NCBI GenBank assembly: GCA_020161835.1 | Contig: JAIUNL010000003.1 | Location: 124,001 to 188,000 of the forward strand | From: Bacteroidota bacterium | GTDB taxonomy: Bacteria > Bacteroidota > JABWAT01 | Length of the DNA stretch: 64,000 nucleotides | Reading direction: 5' to 3' | Part shown: positions 35,790-44,063 of the stretch, piece after piece | Position numbering within the stretch: the first letter of the stretch is position 1 | How the letters are laid out: every line of letters begins with the position of its first letter | The notes under the pieces: generated by a model | Database searches by the model: none | The model's input: only the letters and a program-made list of their open reading frames with translations | Told to the model about the DNA's origin: nothing | Position numbers and translations under genes: made by a program

Positions 35790-36072
35790 GATGGATAAGC
35801 TTCGTCAGCAGATTGATGCGCTCGACCGTCAACTGGTTGATTTGCTGAATGACCGGGCGAAGCTGGCCAATAAAATCGGGGAAGTGAAGAAAACCCTGGC
35901 TTTGCCGGTTTACAATCCGAAACGGGAAACCGAAGTCATGCAGAATGTAATGAACCACAGCAAAGGTCCTATGGAACCTGCTGCCATCAAACGGCTTTTT
36001 GAGCGGATTATCGATGAAACCCGCCGGTTGGAACGGGAACACATGGAAAAATCGGGAGACCATCCTGCATGA
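35776..36072 (+). CDS. Chorismate mutase, AroQ type
   Basis: All-helical chorismate mutase of 98 residues converting chorismate to prephenate. The sequence MDKLRQQIDALDRQLVDLL shows the conserved Arg, and the NDRAKLANKIGEVKK segment has the second Arg and Lys; VYNPKRETEV and FERIIDETRRLE follow. It is a free-standing domain, not fused to a dehydratase or DAHP synthase. It overlaps trpA by 14 bp and mltG by 4 bp (ATGA), so translation is coupled to both. Confidence 0.93.
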   Translation: MSLDEMDKLRQQIDALDRQLVDLLNDRAKLANKIGEVKKTLALPVYNPKRETEVMQNVMNHSKGPMEPAAIKRLFERIIDETRRLEREHMEKSGDHPA

Positions 36073-37106
36073 AGAAATTTTTTCTTTCTGCATTTTTCCT
36101 GTTGCTGATTTTAGGCGGAACCACCGGCTATTTTCTTTTTTCCGGATGGAATCTGACCGGAAAATCAACCGAATCGCCCCAGTACTTTAAAGTGCTCAAG
36201 GGAAGTTCCGTCCGCCAGATTGCCTCTGATCTGTCTTCGGAAGGATTCATCCGGTCCCGGCTGATGTTTATTGCTGCCGCCAAAGTTTCTGGGCTTGACC
36301 GGAAAATCAAAGCCGGCTTTTACGAAATTTCAGGCCAGGAAAATCTTTGGGAACTCGTTTCGAAATTTTCCCAGGGTTCTTACATCGGCATATCAGTTAC
36401 CATTCCCGAAGGACTTCCCGCCAGACGGATTGCCGGTATTTTATCAGCAAAACTGGATATTGATTCCGCCCAATTCATGTCGCTTATGACCGACTCAACT
36501 TTGCTGAAACGGTTCGGAATTAACCAAAAAAGTTTTGAAGGATATCTGCTTCCTGAAACTTATGAGTTTCAGTTCGGGGTTTCAGCGAGAGAAGTGTTTG
36601 TGAAACTGGCAGAATCATCAAAAAAATTGTGGGACAATCTCATCTGGCAGGACGAACTTAAAAACCGGAAACTTTCTATCCACACCGTTCTGACGATGGC
36701 GTCCATTGTGGAAGGTGAAGCTCGTCTCGATAATGAACGGCCTGTCATTGCTGGTTTATACTGGAACCGGGTGAAAATCGGTATGAGATTGCAGGCAGAT
36801 CCGACTATTCAGTTTTTACTTCCAAACGGTCCCCGTCGGTTATTATTTCGTGATCTTGAAATTAATTCGCCATACAATACGTATCTGAATGCCGGACTTC
36901 CGCCGGGTCCGATTGGGAACCCAGGTGCAAAATCTATTGAAGCTGCCTTATTCCCCGCTGAAAACAAATTTTTATACATGGTTGCAGACGGGAATGGCGG
37001 ACATGTATTTTCAAAAACCCTGCAGGAACACAATGTTGCTGTTGCCAGATACAATCAAATGATGCAGGTCCGGCGAAGTGAACTCAGAAAAAAGAAGGGA
37101 AACTAA
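36069..37106 (+). CDS. mltG: Endolytic murein transglycosylase MltG
   Basis: Inner-membrane lytic transglycosylase that ends growing glycan strands. The 345-residue protein has one N-terminal membrane span (about 4-22), a LysM-like region, and the YceG domain with the catalytic Glu215 in MASIVEGEARLDNE, NRVKIGMRLQADPTIQF and PYNTYLNAGLPPGPIGNPG near the end. Full length. It follows the chorismate mutase gene with a 4-bp overlap. Confidence 0.96.
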   Translation: MKKFFLSAFFLLLILGGTTGYFLFSGWNLTGKSTESPQYFKVLKGSSVRQIASDLSSEGFIRSRLMFIAAAKVSGLDRKIKAGFYEISGQENLWELVSKFSQGSYIGISVTIPEGLPARRIAGILSAKLDIDSAQFMSLMTDSTLLKRFGINQKSFEGYLLPETYEFQFGVSAREVFVKLAESSKKLWDNLIWQDELKNRKLSIHTVLTMASIVEGEARLDNERPVIAGLYWNRVKIGMRLQADPTIQFLLPNGPRRLLFRDLEINSPYNTYLNAGLPPGPIGNPGAKSIEAALFPAENKFLYMVADGNGGHVFSKTLQEHNVAVARYNQMMQVRRSELRKKKGN

Positions 37107-37110
37107 CATT

Positions 37111-37728
37111 TTGAGTCTGCGTGACCAGATTATTGTTGCGGTTACCGGGGCATCCGGGTCACTTTATGCACTCAGAACCATCCGGGCTATGCTGCTGATG
37201 GATTTACACATCCACTTGGTTTTATCTGATTATGCACGGGTTGTTATCAATGAAGAAGTTGATCTGAATCTGGATTTTAAAAGTCCGCTTTTACCGCAGT
37301 TCCGGAAATTGTATGCCATTCCGGATGGAAAAGGTGAACTCACCGACTATCCGCTGAAAAATCAGGCGGCGGCCATAGCAAGTGGTTCCTTTACCGTGAA
37401 GGGAATGGTGGTGGTTCCCTGTTCGATGAAAACCCTGTCCGGAATTGCACATGGATTTTCATCCAATTTAATTGAACGGTCGGCTGATGTTCAGTTGAAA
37501 GAACGGCGGAAGCTGATTCTCGTTGCCCGGGAAACTCCGCTGAGTCTGATTCATCTGAAAAATATGACAGCCGTTACCGAAGCCGGCGGAATTATCCTTC
37601 CGGCGATGCCGGCGTTTTACCAGAAACCCAAAACATTTGATGATCTGGGTGATTTCATGGCCGGCCGGATTTTATCCCTGCTGGGTTATGATCAGAACCT
37701 CTTCGCGAAATGGGAGGGGGGGAAATAA
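37111..37728 (+). CDS. ubiX: Flavin prenyltransferase UbiX
   Basis: Makes the prenylated FMN used by UbiD-type decarboxylases. From TTG 37111 the protein has about 205 residues; a GTG at 37078 would overlap mltG by 29 bp, whereas the TTG follows the mltG stop by 4 bp and has AGAAGG upstream. Family marks are IIVAVTGASGSLYALRTI, the KGMVVVPCSMKTLSGIAHG segment, ERRKLILVARETPLS and AGGIILPAMPAFYQKP. No ubiD is in the window. Confidence 0.94.
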   Translation: MSLRDQIIVAVTGASGSLYALRTIRAMLLMDLHIHLVLSDYARVVINEEVDLNLDFKSPLLPQFRKLYAIPDGKGELTDYPLKNQAAAIASGSFTVKGMVVVPCSMKTLSGIAHGFSSNLIERSADVQLKERRKLILVARETPLSLIHLKNMTAVTEAGGIILPAMPAFYQKPKTFDDLGDFMAGRILSLLGYDQNLFAKWEGGK

Positions 37729-37826
37729 GTGACAAGTTATAAGTTATAAGTAGGGGCGACCGGCTGGTCGCCCGTGTTCAGAATTTTGAGTTTTCGTTTA
37801 GGTTACAGATAAATCAGACAATAAGT

Positions 37827-37878
37827 GTGTCATTCTGAGTGCCAAAACTGCTCCGCAGTTTTGGTGTATCGAAGAATG
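37827..37878 (+). repeat. Fixed-flank hairpin element, copy 1
   Basis: Left flank GTGTCATTCTGAGTG, core hairpin CCAAAACTGC-TCC-GCAGTTTTGG (10-bp perfect stem), right flank TGTATCGAAGAATG. Confidence 0.85.
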
Positions 37879-37946
37879 TTTTGCAGGTAATTGATAGATG
37901 ACAAGTAGGGGTCGCCCGTTTAGTTAACAATGAGATCTGGCAGGTC

Positions 37947-38001
37947 GTCAACCTGAGTGTCCCGTCCCGAGAATCGGGATCGGGATGTATCGAAGGAAAC
38001 G
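37947..38001 (+). repeat. Fixed-flank hairpin element, copy 2
   Basis: Left flank GTCAACCTGAGTG, core TCCCGTCCCGA-GAA-TCGGGATCGGGA (one bulged base), right flank TGTATCGAAGGAAACG. Confidence 0.8.
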
Positions 38002-38017
38002 ACACCGGACACTGAGT

Positions 38018-38070
38018 GTGTCATCCCGAGTGTCCGTCATAAGACGGATTTATCGAGGGACGAAGTGACC
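38018..38070 (+). repeat. Fixed-flank hairpin element, copy 3
   Basis: Left flank GTGTCATCCCGAGTG, core TCCGTC-ATAA-GACGGA, right flank TTTATCGAGGGACGAAGTG. It ends 38 bp before the next gene. Confidence 0.85.
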
Positions 38071-38107
38071 GGCGTGAATCAAGTTTTTCAACAATCAACA
38101 TCAAAAA

Positions 38108-39742
38108 ATGAATAAAATTCTGCTTCTTCTGTTATCGGTCACGCTTTTTTCATGCGCCAATCAGCAATATCCGACTGGCGGTCCGGTGGATTCTGAGCCA
38201 CCTAAAATCAAAGAGGCTTCAATTCCGACCGGAACAACCGGCTTTTCCGATGACGAAATTACGTTCACCTTTAATGAATATATGAACAAATCGACCGTTC
38301 AAACGGCGATTTTTATTTCACCTTCAGTAGGCAATAATTACAAACTGCTTTGGTCGGGTAAGGAAATGACGCTTCGGTTTCAAAAGGATCTGAAGCCCAA
38401 TGTGACTTATGTGGTTACCATTGGTGCCTCTGCCGGAGATTATCGTGCAGGAAATAAAATGCTCTCCAGTTACAGGCTGGCTTTCTCAACCGGAAATCAG
38501 ATTGATTCTGCAAGAATTAAAGGACAGGCATTCTTTGCTTCTGATTTTAAACCGGCTGCCGGTGCTTTGGTTCTTGCCTATAATCTCGCTGATACCACAA
38601 AACCCGATCCTGAAAAAAGTGAAGCAAATTATATCACACAGGTTGGCAAAGACGGTTCCTTCGAACTGACGTACCTTGCCCCCGGTAAATACCGGATTTT
38701 TGTTCTGGATGACCAGGTTAAAAATGAACGCTGGGATGTGAATCAGGAATCAATCGGAATCGGTGAAAATGAATTTCTTGAAGCGGGATATTCCCAGTCT
38801 TCAGTTCCGGTTTGGTTTTTGGAAAAATCGGATAAACAGGCACCCATGATTCAGGGGGTTGTTCAGGAAAGTCAGGTTTTGCTTCGTCTGACTTTTGATG
38901 AAATTCTGAATCTGCCGGTTAGCAATCCCAGATTCCTCCTGAAAAAAGAATCTGGTGACTCTATCAGAACCGGTCAGATTCTCCCTTCTTTTACTTCTCC
39001 TGAACAGGTTTATCTTCCAATCGATTCACTCGGTACCGGCACGTTTACTCTGATTCAAAAGGGATTCCGTGATCTCCGGATGAATGAATCAGTTGGTGAT
39101 ACTTTTACCTTTTCAATTGTTGAAGCCGTAAAACGTGACAAACAACTCAGGGTTCAGAGTCCGTCTGATACGTCCTCAACGCTTTTATCTACTGACAGCC
39201 TGAAAATGCTGTTCGCCAGTCCGGTAAAACTGGATTCCGTTCGGTTTTTTACCAAGCCGACCAAAAGCCAGGTCACAAAAGGAAAGAAAATCAAGGTTCA
39301 GATGTCAGCTGAGTCCGGAATTATTCAAACCGTTTCACCAGAAACCAGGTGGATTGAAAAATCAACGGTAAAAGGACTCGTTTTTGCTGGACAGGATACG
39401 GTTTCCTTCCAGTTTAATACCTTCGACCCGGATGAAACGGGAACTATACTGGGTACACTCGAGTCAGTAGGACAGAATTTTCCGGTTTATCTTTCCCTTT
39501 ACTCCATCACCCGTTCAAAGCAGCTGGGATCAGTAAAAACATCAGGATCGGCTTTTAAAATTGAAAATCTTCAGGCAGGCCGGTATCTCGTCAATGGCTA
39601 TCAGGATTTAAACGGAAATAACAAATGGGATGGCGGATCAGTATTTCCGTGGTCACCTGCTGAACCCAAATATTCAGTCACAGACACACTTCGGGTCAGG
39701 GCACGCTGGTCGGTCGAAGATGTTGTCGTCAAAAAATGGTAA
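38108..39742 (+). CDS. Lipoprotein with Ig-like (Big_5) domain
   Basis: Surface or periplasmic lipoprotein of 544 residues conserved in Bacteroidota but without assigned function. Lipobox LFSCANQ. Residues about 35-135 form an SbsA/Big_5 Ig-like domain (DDEITFTFNEYMNKSTVQTA ... YVVTIGASAGDYRAGN). A carboxypeptidase-like strand domain follows (GSFELTYLAPGKYRIFVLDD). The C-terminal region has LQAGRYLVNGYQDLNGNNKWD, resembling calcium-binding loops. It is 33 bp from the FKBP gene downstream and likely cotranscribed. Confidence 0.85.
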   Translation: MNKILLLLLSVTLFSCANQQYPTGGPVDSEPPKIKEASIPTGTTGFSDDEITFTFNEYMNKSTVQTAIFISPSVGNNYKLLWSGKEMTLRFQKDLKPNVTYVVTIGASAGDYRAGNKMLSSYRLAFSTGNQIDSARIKGQAFFASDFKPAAGALVLAYNLADTTKPDPEKSEANYITQVGKDGSFELTYLAPGKYRIFVLDDQVKNERWDVNQESIGIGENEFLEAGYSQSSVPVWFLEKSDKQAPMIQGVVQESQVLLRLTFDEILNLPVSNPRFLLKKESGDSIRTGQILPSFTSPEQVYLPIDSLGTGTFTLIQKGFRDLRMNESVGDTFTFSIVEAVKRDKQLRVQSPSDTSSTLLSTDSLKMLFASPVKLDSVRFFTKPTKSQVTKGKKIKVQMSAESGIIQTVSPETRWIEKSTVKGLVFAGQDTVSFQFNTFDPDETGTILGTLESVGQNFPVYLSLYSITRSKQLGSVKTSGSAFKIENLQAGRYLVNGYQDLNGNNKWDGGSVFPWSPAEPKYSVTDTLRVRARWSVEDVVVKKW

Positions 39743-39775
39743 TTCAATCACACCTCTAATCAATAAGGACGTTCA

Positions 39776-40492
39776 ATGAAATCTGCAGGGATACTCTTTC
39801 TGGCAATTGCACTTTCTGCCTCAGCCGGATACGCACAAAAGAAAAAAGAAACCAAACCGGTTAAGTCTGTTCTGAAAACTCAGGAAGATACAGTCAGTTA
39901 TTCAATCGGACAGGATATCGGGAAAAATTTCAAAACCCAGGGAATTGCAATAAATCCGGATTTACTTGTTAAAGGATTGAAGGATGCATTAGCCGGTTCA
40001 AAGGCACTTTTAACTGATGCCGAAATGGGTCAGTGTATCCAGGAATTTCAAAAAGAATTGCAAGAAAAACGTATGGAAACAATGAATAAGGAATCAGCTA
40101 TGGCGACCGCAGAAAATAAAAAGTTTTTTGATGAAAATGCAAAAAATGAAGGCATCAACACAACCGCAAGCGGACTACAATATAAAGTTCTGAGTGCAGG
40201 TCCCGGAACCGGAAAAGCCCCGGCCGCTACCGATACTGTAAAAGTTCACTACAAAGGATCATTGACGAATGGTCAGGTTTTTGACAGCTCTTACGACCGT
40301 GGCGAACCGATTGAATTCCCGTTAAACGGTGTAATTCCAGGCTGGACAGAAGGTCTTCAGCTCATGAAAGAAGGAGATAAATTCCAGTTTTTTATTCCTT
40401 CTGAATTGGGTTACGGACCCCGTGGCGCCGGTGGAGTTATTCCCCCGAATGCCATTCTGATCTTTGATGTGGAATTGCTTCAGGTAAAGTAA
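39776..40492 (+). CDS. FKBP-type peptidyl-prolyl isomerase, FkpA/Mip-like
   Basis: Periplasmic folding catalyst of 238 residues. It has a signal peptide cleaved near SAGYAQ, an N-terminal helical dimerisation region with SYSIGQDIGKNFKTQGI, and a C-terminal FKBP domain (about 130-238) including VKVHYKGSLTNGQVFDSSYD, IPGWTEGLQLMKEGDK and ELGYGPRGAGGVIPPNAILIFDVEL (key residues Tyr, Phe, Asp, Trp and the IPPN loop). Full length for the Mip group. A strong terminator follows. Confidence 0.94.
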   Translation: MKSAGILFLAIALSASAGYAQKKKETKPVKSVLKTQEDTVSYSIGQDIGKNFKTQGIAINPDLLVKGLKDALAGSKALLTDAEMGQCIQEFQKELQEKRMETMNKESAMATAENKKFFDENAKNEGINTTASGLQYKVLSAGPGTGKAPAATDTVKVHYKGSLTNGQVFDSSYDRGEPIEFPLNGVIPGWTEGLQLMKEGDKFQFFIPSELGYGPRGAGGVIPPNAILIFDVELLQVK

Positions 40493-40508
40493 ACTGAATT
40501 CTGTTATT

Positions 40509-40540
40509 AAAAAAAGTCCGGCATATGCCGGACTTTTTTT
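40509..40540. terminator. Perfect palindromic terminator
   Basis: A 32-bp perfect palindrome: AAAAAAAGTCCGGCAT joined directly to its complement ATGCCGGACTTTTTTT. It starts 16 bp after the FKBP stop and would work in both directions. Confidence 0.93.
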
Positions 40541-40594
40541 GTTTAGGATTAATTTGTTTGTTGTTCTGGGAGAATTGTCATTCCCGCATTGGAA

Positions 40595-40755
40595 GAGCAC
40601 CAGAGGTGCGACCCGTTTGTAGAAACGAAAACCCCGGCTAACCCAAAAGCTCCGTAGGAGCGACCTATTGAATTTGCAATGAACGGGTCGCTCCTACGGA
40701 GCTTTTTTCTTTACTGATTACAATTTTCTACAAACAGGTCGGGGCTACGCCCCTT
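40595..40755 (-). repeat. Composite cloverleaf-like repeat element, copy 2 (inverted)
   Basis: Reverse-complement relative of 23919-24080 with every hairpin retained: on the minus strand GGGGC-GT-AGCCCC, TGTTTGTAGAAA with TTTCTACAAACG, CTCCGTAGGAGCGACC with GGTCGCTCCTACGGAG, and GCACC-TCT-GGTGC. The inner stem is longer and more perfect than in copy 1, while loops and spacers differ. It too sits between convergent genes. Confidence 0.9.
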
Positions 40756-40779
40756 CAGGAATATAGGGATGATCCCCTT

Positions 40780-42561
40780 TTATTTCATTAGTACCATTTT
40801 ACGGGTTTCGGTCTTACCATTCACAACTATCCGGTAAAAGTACAACCCTGACGGAAATGCAGAACCATTAAATTGAACTGTATGTTTTCCTGAATTCAAT
40901 GTTTTATTTACCAGTTCTGATACTGTTTGACCCAATTGATTAAAAATTGAAATCTTTACAAAAGCAGGATTTGAAAGATAAAATGGAATACTTGTTTCAG
41001 GATTAAACGGATTTGGATAATTCTGTTCAAGCTGAAAAAATCCGGATTTTGAATTGTTTAAATTTTCAACCAGTGTATGTGTTTCACCTTCATAAATCCT
41101 CAACGTTTGATTGGCTTTAACACCGGTTAAAATGTCAATAATACCACTTGGCCAGATTACTTTTACAGTGTCAAGCACCTCTGTTTTTCCTAATCCGAAA
41201 TTGGGTACCCGGCTTAAAAAAAACTTGTTATTATTATGAATAAAACGTTGGTGACTCCAAATGTCTTCAGCTGAGGAAACAATTTCAATATTTGCTCCTT
41301 CAAGATCAGACCTGGATTTTGTTGGTTTTAGAATAATTTTTATAAAGTTATTCCCCTCTACATTTTCATTCAGATAAACTTGTATTTTCCCAGGATTAAA
41401 AATTGAGGGAATGACAAGAACATCCGTCAGTCCATCATAATTAATATCTACATACCCGTGACTCAGAAAGCCGGGGGTTGTATTCGGCTGAAAGGCATCT
41501 GTACCGGCTGTTTTAAAATGAAAATGGCCATCATAATAACCCTGGTTGATGTATAACCCGGCAGAAACGGTTTCATCCCAGGAAAAAGTTACCAAATCAG
41601 GTAACCCATCATTATTAAAATCAATAAAATCAGGATACATTCCCATTATCTCTTGCTCAGAGTCTTCAAAAACAAAACGTTCAAAAACAGAACCACTATC
41701 TTTAATCCTGTAAATTCCTGGCCTCAGAATATAGATTCCTTGCTCATTAATGTCTCCGTTTCTTTCAAATACTTCAATTGTTCCATCTGAATCCAGATCA
41801 ATAAGTTTCATCCCGGAATTAAGAAAATATCTTAGATTTCCTATAAGTGGACTCCAATTCCTACCATTTTTATAACTTACAAAAAGACGGTTCATGGAGT
41901 AATCAATTATTCCGTCATGGTTTATATCATCAAAGGGTAATATAGATGCCTCGTCATATTCTGTTACACCATCAAAAAAGGGCCAATAATCCTTTTTCAA
42001 AAAGGTTTTGCTTCCTGTTGATTCATAATAGTTGACAATTACCCTGTTCTGGGTATAGTAATTGTCACTTAGTAAATCAAGCTTACCATCACGGTTGAAA
42101 TCAACCGGAATAATACGATAAGGGTCATTGTAAACCGTTAAAAATGTGTCTGGAATGGCTGTATTATTTTCGTAGGAAAAACCAGAGGGTGAGCCCCAAA
42201 AAATCATCATTCCCTTTTTTCTTCTTGGATAAAAACCGAACAAATCTATGAAACCATCACTATTTAAATCATAATATTGATCATTAATGTAAAAAGAAGT
42301 ATCAGAAAAGTTGATGTCTATTTTAGGTGAATAATCTCTAAATATTGAATTTTCAATGGAGTATATCTTATGAATAGTGGGGCCAACTCCCGAACTTCCC
42401 ATTTTGATGAGATCAAGAGAATCAACGTCTGACTGAAAAAATAGTACACCCCCATAAAAAGTTGAGGTTGGCAAACCTGATTTTTCTGTGTAATCGGTAA
42501 ACGGCTGGGAAAATGCGGGCAGAGAAATAACCAAAAACAAATAAATAAAGATAATTTTCAT
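40780..42561 (-). CDS. T9SS-sorted FG-GAP/ASPIC repeat protein
   Basis: Secreted protein of 593 residues with a signal peptide ending near PAFSQ. At least six calcium-type loops of the DxNxDG kind are seen (DLNSDGFIDLFG, DFNRDGKLDLLS, DINHDGIIDYS, DLDSDGTIEVF, DFNNDGLPDLVT, DINYDGLTDVLV), as in FG-GAP/VCBS propellers. A following ASPIC/UnbV-like domain has VIWPSGIIDILTGVKANQTL. The end is a T9SS type A sorting domain (QNYPNPFNPETSIPF, GLYFYRIVVNG, KMVLMK). The target is unknown. Confidence 0.9.
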   Translation of the reverse strand: MKIIFIYLFLVISLPAFSQPFTDYTEKSGLPTSTFYGGVLFFQSDVDSLDLIKMGSSGVGPTIHKIYSIENSIFRDYSPKIDINFSDTSFYINDQYYDLNSDGFIDLFGFYPRRKKGMMIFWGSPSGFSYENNTAIPDTFLTVYNDPYRIIPVDFNRDGKLDLLSDNYYTQNRVIVNYYESTGSKTFLKKDYWPFFDGVTEYDEASILPFDDINHDGIIDYSMNRLFVSYKNGRNWSPLIGNLRYFLNSGMKLIDLDSDGTIEVFERNGDINEQGIYILRPGIYRIKDSGSVFERFVFEDSEQEIMGMYPDFIDFNNDGLPDLVTFSWDETVSAGLYINQGYYDGHFHFKTAGTDAFQPNTTPGFLSHGYVDINYDGLTDVLVIPSIFNPGKIQVYLNENVEGNNFIKIILKPTKSRSDLEGANIEIVSSAEDIWSHQRFIHNNNKFFLSRVPNFGLGKTEVLDTVKVIWPSGIIDILTGVKANQTLRIYEGETHTLVENLNNSKSGFFQLEQNYPNPFNPETSIPFYLSNPAFVKISIFNQLGQTVSELVNKTLNSGKHTVQFNGSAFPSGLYFYRIVVNGKTETRKMVLMK

Positions 42562-42576
42562 TTTAAATCCTGAAAA

Positions 42577-42612
42577 TAAAAAGGGAAGAAATTTATTTTT
42601 CTTCCCTTTTTT
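42577..42612. terminator. Hairpin terminator
   Basis: AAAAGGGAAGAAA pairs with TTTCTTCCCTTTT across a short AT loop, followed by T residues. It lies between the broken T9SS gene (minus strand, upstream) and the FG-GAP gene start, and would end transcription of the former. Confidence 0.8.
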
Positions 42613-43394
42613 GGGGTATATTGGTGTTATTTAATGAGGGAAAAAGATTTAACTAAAGATTGACCGTCGGATTTCAAAATGTAAAAATAAACTCCTGATG
42701 ATAATCCGCTTCCATTAAAAGAATAGGAATGAAATCCTTCCGTAAGTTCTTTATTTACAATTCCGACAACTTCTTTTCCAGTTAGGTCAAATACAGATAA
42801 TTTTGCATTTCCTTTTCTTGGCAGATAAAAGTTGATGTTGGTTTCTGGGTTGAACGGATTCGGGTAATTGTTGTAGAGGGTGACCATTGATGGCAAATTT
42901 CCATCCGTTGATTCCAGGGGCAACCCACGAAAATCAACTTCTACAAATGGACTTTTTCCGGAATTATTTCCAGAGTTGTCAACCGAGGTAACATAGACAT
43001 CATCTGTTGTCATTTGGCTCTGATTGCTAGGTTTTGGAATTTGGTAGGATGTTCCTGTTACAGGGGTAGTATTTAGTTTTATTCCAGGATCCCAACCGTA
43101 AGGAACACGCCAGATATTGTACCCAACAAAACCAGCATCTTGTGGCGTAATGGCTGGCCAGGATAAAACGCTATAGTCTGATGTTATTGTTTTTGTTGGT
43201 GCAACGTCAATTTTTACCGGAGGGCCATCAATTTTCAGTGTGTTTTTATTGGAAGTGGGTGAACCTTGGCCAGGATCCAATTCGGCAGTTCTGAAAAATA
43301 CCATTATCCCGCTAATAGGATCATCATTCACAATCTGATAGGAATAGGAAAGTGTCACATTGTTTGCTAATGGTTGACCATTATTAAAGGTATA

Positions 43395-43482
43395 GGGCAC
43401 CTCTAAAAACCTCTTCTTTTACCTTATAATGGATCCCCAATCAAGTTGAGGATGACATTTGTTGAGGTTTTTAGAGGTGCCC
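43395..43482. mobile_element. 88-bp MITE-like insertion
   Basis: Perfect 19-bp terminal inverted repeats, GGGCACCTCTAAAAACCTC and its complement, bound an 88-bp element with no coding capacity. TATA is present directly on both sides (43391-43394 and 43483-43486), as a target duplication. The interior has GGATCCCCAATCAAGTTGAG followed by GATGACAT, which resembles the spacer of the repeat at 26356-26408. The ends look like those of IS5-family elements, but no transposase is in the window. Confidence 0.88.
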
Positions 43483-43776
43483 TATAAATCGTAGTCCATG
43501 TAACACCATAATCATACGATTTACATACACGAAAATTATAAGGGTTAAGGAAAATTGGATCAGTCTGGCAGGTTACAGTAAAAATATATTGTCCTTTTCG
43601 CGGGCTGAATATTTTATTTTGTCCGGATGTCCATTGTGAGACACCATCAATTGTCTCCATTCTGCCATTCCAGTTTACCAAATAGGAAGAGTAAACAAAC
43701 TCTTTTGTGACGTCCTGTGCATTTACGATTGTTGTACCAATAACCAAAATAAAAAGAAAAATTAATTTGGAAAATG

Positions 43777-43792
43777 GTGTGTGTGTGTGTGT
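43777..43792. repeat. (GT)8 / (AC)8 microsatellite in a signal-peptide region
   Basis: Eight exact GT units on the plus strand, falling a few codons after ATG 43806 of the minus-strand gene. With 8 units the ATG frame meets a stop after 14 codons; 7 or 10 units would place the ATG in frame with the exported protein. Confidence 0.85.
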
Positions 43793-43806
43793 AGCCAGTT
43801 TTTCAT

Positions 43807-44063
43807 AACGGTTACTCCTGGTTAGTTTTCGGGATTTGTTTGACAGGTGTTAAGACCTGTGAGTCAAAAGTAGTATTAGAAATTACAAATACCAATAATA
43901 ATATTAAAACCAGTTTAATTCTAACCTAACAATAATTATTAAATCTGTACCCGAAAATTACCTTTAGAGAAATTTTGCCCCCCAAACCCTTAATCCCTTT
44001 TCGAAAAACCCGTGCTTTTTATAATCCGGCCTTCGACGGATACCTTGGGTTAAAAAAAAATCC
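43807..44063. other. Intergenic region, nothing recognised
   Basis: About 257 bp between the 5' end of the broken T9SS gene and the stop of the PKD gene. AT-rich in the first half. No gene or shared repeat was identified. Confidence 0.6.

Larger units (their letters stand above)
37729..38107. other. Repeat-filled intergenic region, 379 bp
   Basis: No gene. It carries AAGTTATAAGTTATAAG words, a copy of the GTAGGGGCGACCGG...CGCCCG hairpin (37750-37774) and three copies of a fixed-flank, variable-core hairpin element described separately. Confidence 0.8.
42627..43806 (-). pseudogene. T9SS-sorted secreted protein, interrupted by MITE and by an AC-tract frameshift
   Basis: Remains of a secreted protein. 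The true start is ATG 43806, eight bases after AGGAG, but it reads out of frame after an (AC)8 tract. One unit fewer would give a normal signal peptide (KLIFLFILVIGTTIVNAQ). The frame continues to TWTTIY at about 43487, where an 88-bp insertion adds 15 foreign residues and a stop. The C-terminal part (from 43400 to 42627) holds a fibronectin-like region (SVLSWPAITPQDAGFVGYNI) and a T9SS domain (NNYPNPFNPETNINF ... GVYFYILKSDG). Removing the 88 bp and one 4-bp duplicate rejoins the frame exactly. Repaired, it would be about 361 residues. Confidence 0.85.
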
